Below are positions 58,588 to 64,000 of a stretch of DNA of 64,000 nt, one piece after another. The position numbers and the translations under genes are program-made. Every line of letters starts with the position of its first letter. Positions within the stretch are counted from its first letter, which is position 1. Origin of the DNA: Desulfosediminicola ganghwensis (GTDB lineage: Bacteria > Desulfobacterota > Desulfobulbia > Desulfobulbales > Desulfocapsaceae); NCBI RefSeq assembly GCF_005116675.2, contig NZ_CP050699.1, forward strand, positions 682,001-746,000. The letters run 5' to 3'. The notes under the pieces were generated by a model. The model was given only the letters and a program-made list of their open reading frames with translations, made no database searches and was not told the DNA's origin.

Positions 58588-59130
58588 TTACATGCAGCAT
58601 CGCTCAACGTCAAAAGCATTGAGAATTCGCAACTCCCTCTCCCTGCGTTTATCTTTACGGGGAGGGGGGAAGACAAGATTGTCCAGCATGAGTTCCGCGG
58701 ATTTTCGGTCAGGAATAGAGTGTAACCCATATCCGAGAATCTTGCCAGTTGAAGTATCAATAAGTTCGGCATCTCTGCCATTTGTGACAACGGCAAGAGG
58801 GATTTCGTAATCCGGGTTGAGTACTCTGGCCGCCGCAACAGCAGCACGCTCTCTGCTCACAAGCGATCCGGGACCATAGCGTAATATCAGGAAATCCCTG
58901 CCGGCAAGGTGGAGTGTCAGTTCAATTGTGGAGCGGACGTAACATCGGGAAAAAAGAGTTTCTATAAAGCGTCTGGGCTGCAGTTCATTCTTGCCATATC
59001 CTTTCTCTTCCACCATCATACGACTGAGCCGTTGTCTGATGCGTTCGTCATCAGTGTCGGTCAACTCCTCGCCATTGAGATAGTCTTCGAGGGTGCCGTA
59101 AACCAGGTGGTGTGAGATTTTTTCTGACAT
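58588..59130 (-). CDS. HsdR-N-like (type I restriction R subunit N-terminal domain) protein
   Basis: A 180-residue stand-alone protein with the fold of the PD-(D/E)XK N-terminal domain of HsdR. The N-terminus (YGTLEDYLNGEELTDTDDERIRQRLSRMMVEEKGYGK) and the segment PGSLVSRERAAVAAARVLNPDYEIPLAVVTNGRDAELIDTSTGKILG are the conserved parts. The nuclease E-x-K appears lost where ILRYGPG lies. No hsdM or hsdS is near, so it is probably not a restriction enzyme. It is upstream of DAHP synthase by 61 bases. Confidence 0.75.
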   Translation of the reverse strand: MSEKISHHLVYGTLEDYLNGEELTDTDDERIRQRLSRMMVEEKGYGKNELQPRRFIETLFSRCYVRSTIELTLHLAGRDFLILRYGPGSLVSRERAAVAAARVLNPDYEIPLAVVTNGRDAELIDTSTGKILGYGLHSIPDRKSAELMLDNLVFPPPRKDKRRERELRILNAFDVERCCM

Positions 59131-59434
59131 GAATGTTGAACCTCTTTTTCTTTTCAGGATGTTTGCGGGCTGTTAAAAACAAGTAATACCCGGAGGAGAA
59201 AAACACAAGAGTGAGAGGTAGTTGGGGAGGTCTCTTTAGGGTGGGTCCATGGTTTTTACTCAAGTGTTCAAGTGAAGTTGATACCGGCAGGTGCAATTGG
59301 GCACTATTACGGACCGGGATCGATATGTCTGGTAAAACAGGTCTGTTCAGTGAATGAAAACACTGGTAAGAAGTGCAAAGCGTGCAGAGTACGTTATGAG
59401 ATAAACAGAAGGTAACATTACCCGGAGCTTTGAA
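59131..59434. other. Divergent intergenic region before prmA
   Basis: About 300 bases between the divergent HsdR-N-like and prmA genes. It should hold both promoters; I see no gene or repeat in it. Confidence 0.4.
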
Positions 59435-60343
59435 ATGAAAGACTCAAAAAATATTGTGAAAATCACTCTTACCTGTGCACCGCAACTGGTTGAGGTGATG
59501 GAGGATTACCTGGTGGGTGTGCTGGAGGCTGCTGTGGAGACAGGAGTTGAAGATAAATTGCTGGAGCAGACACTCCATGCCTTTCTTGAAAAAGAGAGCG
59601 CAACAGAGGGAGAATTGGCTGAGACTGTGATGCAGCTGCTCTCGTATGGGTCTGAGATGGCAACTATATTTGGTGTGGACAAGCCAAAAGTCGAGGCAGC
59701 GCTGCTGGAAGATGAGGACTGGGCGAGCAATTGGAAAAAACACTTTGCAGCGTTCGAAATCACACCGGGTTTGATTATAAAACCGACCTGGCAGGACTAT
59801 CAGCCAGGGCCTGGAGAGGTTGTAATCGAAATGGATCCGGGTATGGCTTTTGGTACTGGTCACCATGAAACAACCAGCCTCTGTATGCAGTTGATGCAGG
59901 CAGCGCTGGCGGATTCGTCTTCTGATACAGTTCTGGATGTTGGTACCGGAACAGGCATTCTTGCCATGGCGGCGGCACTCTTTGGTTCGAATAAAGTTGT
60001 CGGTATCGACAACGACCCGGATGCGGTAGCGGCGGCTGCGGACAATGTCGCCCATAACAATCTGAGCGATAAGGTGGCAATAGACATCACCCCTCTGGAG
60101 GAGATCGAAAGTGAATATGAGGTAGTTGTGGCGAATATTATCCACGACGTCCTAATATCGATGCGGGAGGACCTTGCAAGGTGCACTGCAGCTGGCGGGT
60201 CGCTGATTTTATCAGGGATACTTGCGGGGGAGCAGGCAGATAACATCAGCAAGTGTTTTCAACAAGTGGGATTCAGGTGTTCAGATCGCAAAGAGCAGGG
60301 GGAGTGGGCTGCTCTCCGATTGATAAAGGCCGGGACGCCGTAA
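59435..60343 (+). CDS. prmA: Ribosomal protein L11 methyltransferase
   Basis: SAM-dependent enzyme that trimethylates L11 on several lysines and the amino terminus. It has the substrate-binding N-terminal domain (about 1-95), the motif DPGMAFGTGHHETTSLCMQ near 132 with SAM loop VLDVGTGTGILAMAAALFG near 168, and VANIIHDVLISMRED near 232. The length of 302 matches E. coli PrmA. GGAG lies eight bases before the ATG. Confidence 0.93.
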   Translation: MKDSKNIVKITLTCAPQLVEVMEDYLVGVLEAAVETGVEDKLLEQTLHAFLEKESATEGELAETVMQLLSYGSEMATIFGVDKPKVEAALLEDEDWASNWKKHFAAFEITPGLIIKPTWQDYQPGPGEVVIEMDPGMAFGTGHHETTSLCMQLMQAALADSSSDTVLDVGTGTGILAMAAALFGSNKVVGIDNDPDAVAAAADNVAHNNLSDKVAIDITPLEEIESEYEVVVANIIHDVLISMREDLARCTAAGGSLILSGILAGEQADNISKCFQQVGFRCSDRKEQGEWAALRLIKAGTP

Positions 60344-60361
60344 GACTGGTGCTGCGATCAG

Positions 60362-60390
60362 GCCCCCTGTAGTTCGTCAGGGGGCTTTTA
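60362..60390 (+). terminator. Terminator after prmA
   Basis: GCCCCCTG / CAGGGGGC stem with a TTTTA tail. It reaches into the 3' end of the convergent PilZ gene. Confidence 0.85.
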
Positions 60391-60745
60391 TTGGAGTGAA
60401 CTGGTAGTTGGAGTCAAATATAATACCGACACCATGTTCCTCATGCCGGATTACCACTCCGGTTGCTTCGACGAGCACATGCTGCTCTTTGAGGTTGCGA
60501 AGCGCATCGACGGAAAGAAGGATCTTCAGTTTCCTGACATCGGCCAGGGAGAGTGAAAATGCAAGCCCTACCTTGGTGGCAAGCGGTAACTGCTGTTCCG
60601 TTTGCAGAAACGCACCACCCCCGCTCAGGTTGGCAATAACCGTTTCTGTGCCTCCAACGGTATGACGGGAGACCGATTCGCTGACAGAGAGCCTGGCCTT
60701 GATATCGGGAGAAATTCTTTCCTGGATGCGACGTTCGTAGCTCAT
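60377..60745 (-). CDS. PilZ-domain protein
   Basis: A 122-residue PilZ protein, a probable c-di-GMP receptor. The binding motifs R-x3-R (RRIQER) at the N-terminus and N-L-S-G-G-G near 40 resemble the canonical RxxxR and (D/N)xSxxG. It has no second domain, so any output would be protein interaction. It lies between prmA and rsmE on the opposite strand, next to no motility genes. Confidence 0.8.
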   Translation of the reverse strand: MSYERRIQERISPDIKARLSVSESVSRHTVGGTETVIANLSGGGAFLQTEQQLPLATKVGLAFSLSLADVRKLKILLSVDALRNLKEQHVLVEATGVVIRHEEHGVGIIFDSNYQFTPIKAP

Positions 60746-60903
60746 ACGCTTGGACCTGTGTTTGTACCGGAGCTGTTGAAAAATAGCTGAAAGGGTTGTT
60801 GCAACTCAGTATTACGGAAATGCTCAGAGGAAGTCAAACTCAAATTGAGTCATAATTGCGCTTGGTTGATGAAAAAAATTAATTTAAGGCTGATTGAGGC
60901 GGT

Positions 60904-61644
60904 ATGAGAAGATTCTTTTTTGATAAAGCAGATAGAGAAGGCGATTCGATAATTCTTGATGAGGGTGAGTCAAGACACATCACGAGAGTGCTCCGTCTTG
61001 AACCTGGAGCTGAAGTTGAGTTGCTGGATGGTGAAGGGGGGCTGTACCGCGCCTGTATTGAGACTGTGACGAAACGGGTAAAGGTAAATATTGTTGAGGT
61101 ATTACCTGACGACAGCACTGATCGGGTACCGGTTACGGTCGTCCAGGGGCACCTCAAAGGCAAAAAGCTGGAGCTGGTAATCCAGAAATGTACAGAGCTT
61201 GGCGTGTCATCAATGGACCTGTTCTGGTCGAGCCGATGTCAGGGAAAACTGGACGATATTCGTGGTGGCAAAAAACTGGAGAGATACCAGCGGATTGTCG
61301 AGTCGGCGTGTAAACAATGTTATAGACCGGACCTTATGGGGTTGAGGGAAGCCGTCGATTTTTATCAGCTGCTCGACCTGTATGAAAATAAGCCGGGAAG
61401 ATTGAAACTCCTCTTCTGGGAGGAGGAGCGTACAACCTCTCTGCGGGATATTTCCTTCAATGAAGATGAAGTCAGTGAACTCATGGTTTTGCTCGGTCCG
61501 GAAGGCGGTCTGACTGAGCAGGAAGTGCAGGCTGCAAGGGATGCGGGCTGGCACTCAGTAAGCTTGGGTAAAAGGATACTTCGAGCTGAGACAGCAACCA
61601 TCACGGCTGTTTCTATCGGTCAATATCTGGTTGGCAACATCTGA
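60904..61644 (+). CDS. rsmE: 16S rRNA U1498-N3 methyltransferase RsmE
   Basis: A 246-residue SPOUT-class methyltransferase. The N-terminal PUA-like domain has MRRFFFDKA and ESRHITRVLRL; the knotted C-terminal domain has LVIQKCTELGV, LLGPEGGLTEQEV and LGKRILRAETA, the SAM-binding trefoil loop. The start is ATG 60904. It directly follows the intergenic region of the PilZ gene. Confidence 0.93.
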   Translation: MRRFFFDKADREGDSIILDEGESRHITRVLRLEPGAEVELLDGEGGLYRACIETVTKRVKVNIVEVLPDDSTDRVPVTVVQGHLKGKKLELVIQKCTELGVSSMDLFWSSRCQGKLDDIRGGKKLERYQRIVESACKQCYRPDLMGLREAVDFYQLLDLYENKPGRLKLLFWEEERTTSLRDISFNEDEVSELMVLLGPEGGLTEQEVQAARDAGWHSVSLGKRILRAETATITAVSIGQYLVGNI

Positions 61645-61675
61645 TCTCCCTTTCCGGAAAAAGGTGCTGAATCAA

Positions 61676-61702
61676 GCGTTGAGAGCCGCCTGCTCTCAAC
61701 GC
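61676..61702. other. 10-bp hairpin after rsmE
   Basis: GCGTTGAGAG / CTCTCAACGC, 31 bases after the rsmE stop. No T-run; a possible Rho-dependent or decayed terminator. Confidence 0.5.
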
Positions 61703-61731
61703 CTGGAGCCTTCCGGCGCAAGCACTTGAAT

Positions 61732-61932
61732 CTAAACAATGATCCGGGGACAGATTCCGACGGGTCCCAGGGCTTTCCGAGGCGAGTACGTTGAGTTTGT
61801 GGTGTCCCTTGGTTGGTGGCTATGACTACCTTTGCTGGAATTTTTCGGCAGGGTGTTATCGCAAAAGGGCCAACCCTCCGGTGGGAAATCAAACCCCATC
61901 AAACGAATTTCTCCCCAATACGGTTCAGCCAT
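61732..61932 (-). pseudogene. Relic of a phage tail collar (microcystin-dependent) protein gene
   Basis: The reading frame opens MAEPYWGEIRLMGFDFPPEGWPFCD, which matches the conserved start of phage tail collar/MdpB-type proteins, including the GWxFCDG motif. It loses similarity after about 30 residues and ends at 66, where family members run to 170-200. AAGGA lies before the ATG. The remainder upstream and downstream shows no collar sequence. Confidence 0.68.
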
Positions 61933-62177
61933 GGAGTTGTCCTTCGGATAGTCACCCTAGCCACTGTGTTGAAGGTCAAATTGACTCCTTGGAAAACTGT
62001 CAGCCTCAACATTGTAATGCCCATCACATGACCCATGGAGGAAGGGATGAGAGGACCTGCCTGTATGACAAATGTGAAAAGTCTGCCTTAACCTTGGTGT
62101 TGTTTCCTGATGATGTTAAGGGGCGGGACAGGAGAATGTCGATACTTCAATGACAAGGAGTTTGCTCAAGAGGTCAA
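61933..62177. other. Region without gene, beside the tail-collar relic
   Basis: A plus-strand frame of 120 codons here (61791-62153) overlaps the relic antisense and resembles no protein I know. I see no gene or clear structure. Confidence 0.4.
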
Positions 62178-62210
62178 AAAAATACCTCCAGCCGATTATT
62201 GGCTGGAGGC
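62178..62210 (-). terminator. Terminator of the ZraP-like gene
   Basis: CCTCCAGCC / GGCTGGAGG stem with a T7 tail on the minus strand. Confidence 0.88.
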
Positions 62211-62248
62211 ATAGAAAGGAGAGGGTAAAATTTAAAATCAGGGGTCTA

Positions 62249-62728
62249 TCAGATTTGATCGGCTGAATTCTGCTGCATCACAGGCATGTTTTGCTGAAGG
62301 TTCGGGTTACCTTTGCCGTGGCCACCGTGTCCTTTGCCATGGCCTTTACCGTGACCTTTCATCCCTGAACCATGGCGTTTGCCATGCCCGACATATTGCT
62401 CAACGCCGGCCTCTTTGGCTTTATTGGTCATGCTGGTATGCAGATCGAAAATCTCACCGCTAAGCTGGCCCACAGCGGCAGGATCGGGGTTGGTCCCTTT
62501 CATCATGGCTCTTTTCTCTGCCTGCTTTACCACCATTTGTTTCCGCAGATCCTGAGTATCCTTACGAAACTGATCGATCTTTGCCAAAGTTTCCTGGTCG
62601 AGTTGTTGATATTGAGAATATCTGCAACCGGCCTGTTGATTTGCTCCCCCCATACCCTGGTAGGCGAATGCTGCGGTTGAGATAGTAAGTCCTGAGATGA
62701 GTGTTGCGGCGATGATTGCTTTCTTCAT
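62249..62728 (-). CDS. ZraP/CpxP-like periplasmic metal-responsive protein
   Basis: A 159-residue exported protein. A signal peptide ends at AAFA. The helical middle (QLDQETLAKIDQFRKDTQDLRKQM) is typical of the ZraP/Spy/CpxP group; the end is a His/Gly run with HGKRHGSGMKGHGKGHGKGHGGHGKG that should bind zinc, copper or nickel. It has two cysteines or fewer. A periplasmic metal buffer or chaperone is the likeliest role. No sensor kinase is next to it. Confidence 0.72.
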   Translation of the reverse strand: MKKAIIAATLISGLTISTAAFAYQGMGGANQQAGCRYSQYQQLDQETLAKIDQFRKDTQDLRKQMVVKQAEKRAMMKGTNPDPAAVGQLSGEIFDLHTSMTNKAKEAGVEQYVGHGKRHGSGMKGHGKGHGKGHGGHGKGNPNLQQNMPVMQQNSADQI

Positions 62729-63040
62729 TATAACTGCTCCTATGTAAAAGTAGGCTTCCTGCCCTTGATAAAGAGCGATTGTGGAAGCGGTCTATTTGCC
62801 AATTCGGCTTCTTGCAGTTTTTAAAGCAAGGGGCGTGCCATGAACTGGTAAATAAACGTATGTCTATGAACTAAGCACTTTTTAGCCTTGTGACAAAACC
62901 AAACAGTCACAAGGCCGGGTGGTCATCTGAGGAAATTTTACCCAGTGTTCTGCAAAAGGTGGGTAATTATGATGGTTGCAGCAGTTGTATGGTGGCGGGG
63001 TCTGCAGATCGGTACAAAAAATGAAATGATCGCGATTGAC
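62729..63040. other. Intergenic region between ZraP-like gene and batE
   Basis: Holds a perfect dyad GCCTTGTGAC / GTCACAAGGC at 62885-62915 with an 11-base loop. No T-run follows it on the minus strand, so it may be an operator or part of a leader. No gene is seen. Confidence 0.45.
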
Positions 63041-63778
63041 TCAAAGTTTCGGAACAACAGGCTGAACATCTGATGTCAGAAGCCAGCCGGTGCGTCCTGT
63101 CTCACTCACGACATATACATAGCTTCCATGAAAATTTTGTGGAAATACGCGACGGCCTTCCCTGGCTGTACCGACTTTTGCGGCTCCTTCGAAGGGGGAG
63201 ATCAGTAATGGAGAGGATGTTATCATGATCGAGCAGAACCAGTTCTTGCGCACGCTGATCGTAGATATACCGGAGAGCAATATCAACAGCGCAGAACCGA
63301 TGCAGACTGAGGTCATAACCCTTCTGGAAATACGTAGGTAGAGCGAGCCGACAACAGTTGCGGAGACAGCGGTGAGAGCGACCAGAATCAGCATGCCCCA
63401 CTGGTTGATGCCGAGACTGTTGGCAATCCTGCTGCCTAAGGATTTGTCCCTGGTGAACAATCCGTTTTCGCTCTGAACTTTTTCGAGATTGCCAAGTATA
63501 TCGGAATTGCCGGGGCTCAACCTGAGTGCCCGCTCATAGCTGAGTATAGCCCGGCCAGGGTAGCCAACCTGGGCGTAGCTGTTTCCAAGGTTGTACAGTA
63601 CCCCTGGAGAGTAGCCATGTTCAGCAATAAGTGATTCGTAGAGGGTGATTGCAGTGGTAAAATCACCTTTGCTGTAAAAGCTGTTCGCTTCCTGAAACTT
63701 CTGGTTCTGAGAACTTGCGGTGGCAAATTGGGGAAGCAGGATCAGGGTGAGGAGGAGAAAGAGAGTGCGTGTGATCAT
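63041..63778 (-). CDS. BatE-type TPR and SH3-domain membrane protein
   Basis: A 245-residue exported protein with signal peptide (about 1-22), TPR repeats (QEANSFYSKGDFTTAITLYESLI, PGVLYNLGNSYAQVGYPGRAILSYERALRLSPGN), two membrane segments (about 128-170) and a C-terminal SH3-like domain. This domain order is that of BatE proteins of the Bacteroides aerotolerance-type operons. Its ATG overlaps the stop of the preceding gene (ATGA). The function of Bat proteins is unclear. Confidence 0.78.
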   Translation of the reverse strand: MITRTLFLLLTLILLPQFATASSQNQKFQEANSFYSKGDFTTAITLYESLIAEHGYSPGVLYNLGNSYAQVGYPGRAILSYERALRLSPGNSDILGNLEKVQSENGLFTRDKSLGSRIANSLGINQWGMLILVALTAVSATVVGSLYLRISRRVMTSVCIGSALLILLSGISTISVRKNWFCSIMITSSPLLISPFEGAAKVGTAREGRRVFPQNFHGSYVYVVSETGRTGWLLTSDVQPVVPKL

Positions 63779-64000
63779 AGGAGATTCTCCAGTTCCCTTT
63801 TAACGGTTTGAGTAGTCTCCGCCATCTCTTCACAACTCAAAACAGCACCGCTGTAGACTGCATGCTCGGCACGTTTAAGAACTTCGGCAAGAGGTGAGCC
63901 CTGAGGCAATCTGGAGGTTGCGCTGGCGCTGGTAATCGCCGCGGGTTCGCATTGCCAGAGATAACCAAGGTGTTGTTGAATGACGGCTCTGCATTGGTTG
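63775..64000 (-). CDS. Partial gene upstream of batE, cut by the window end
   Basis: The last 74 codons of a minus-strand gene that ends at 63775 and overlaps batE by four bases. The visible end reads ...LPQGSPLAEVLKRAEHAVYSG AVLS...ENLL. By position it may be a batD/DUF4381-type gene, but too little is visible to decide. Confidence 0.55.
   Translation of the reverse strand, partial: NQCRAVIQQHLGYLWQCEPAAITSASATSRLPQGSPLAEVLKRAEHAVYSGAVLSCEEMAETTQTVKRELENLL

Noticed and set aside
59444-60145. 233-codon minus-strand ORF
   Set aside because: Antisense shadow of prmA, with His/Cys/Arg-rich composition.
61791-62153. 120-codon plus-strand ORF
   Set aside because: Overlaps the tail-collar relic antisense and has no known motif.

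Overview
The window looks like chromosomal DNA of a Gram-negative, anaerobic-type deltaproteobacterium (Desulfobacterota, probably near the Desulfobulbales). This is inferred from gene content: LPS genes (kdsC, lptC), a Pal lipoprotein, indirect tRNA amidation (gatCAB), class II DAHP synthase, a YedE/TusA/DsrE sulfur-handling cluster, a sigma-54 regulator, HD-GYP and PilZ c-di-GMP proteins and several two-component proteins. No rRNA operon, intact mobile element or CRISPR array was seen.

Layout. 0-10.6 kb: kdsC-lptC, trmO, a lone GT-B-like glycosyltransferase, a 1512-residue ATPase/GAF/histidine kinase, then a minus-strand operon of an OleA/FabH-type condensing enzyme, AMMECR1 protein, YkgJ-type Cys-cluster protein and a small protein. 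10.7-13.3 kb: a receiver, Hpt and hybrid-kinase phosphorelay. 13.4-22 kb: rlmKL, a DUF2721 membrane protein, pal, and a minus-strand operon HD-GYP regulator-gatC-gatA-hisC-cmk. 22.3-25.2 kb: divergent YedE transporter versus TusA, two DsrE-like proteins and a 57-residue protein.

26.5-42.5 kb is the replication origin neighbourhood: a DnaA-box cluster (oriC candidate) directly upstream of dnaN-gyrB-gyrA-gpsA, with neither dnaA nor recF in the cluster; then rdgB, queH and a NifA-like regulator, two tRNA-Ser genes, an SH3 protein, parAB and nadB. nadB is bracketed by two parS-like sites, one a perfect 16-mer inside a 42-bp perfect palindrome.

43.2-45.1 kb is about 1.8 kb without a convincing gene, holding a decayed repeat. 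It is followed by a duplicated tRNA-Lys/tRNA-Glu cassette, each copy with its own promoter and terminator. 45.9-64 kb holds mostly housekeeping genes: rdgC as two separate genes, gatB, radC, hemW, a CYTH protein, an EI24-type membrane protein, radA, a 37-residue His-rich membrane peptide, a nucleotide cyclase fused to a cyclic-nucleotide-binding domain, a DegP/Q protease, DAHP synthase with an HsdR-N-like protein, prmA, a PilZ protein, rsmE, a relic of a phage tail collar gene, a ZraP-like periplasmic protein and the end of a Bat operon.

Gene functions are assigned by reading protein motifs only; no database search was possible. Starts were moved from the longest ORF where a Shine-Dalgarno sequence or family alignment favoured an internal codon.
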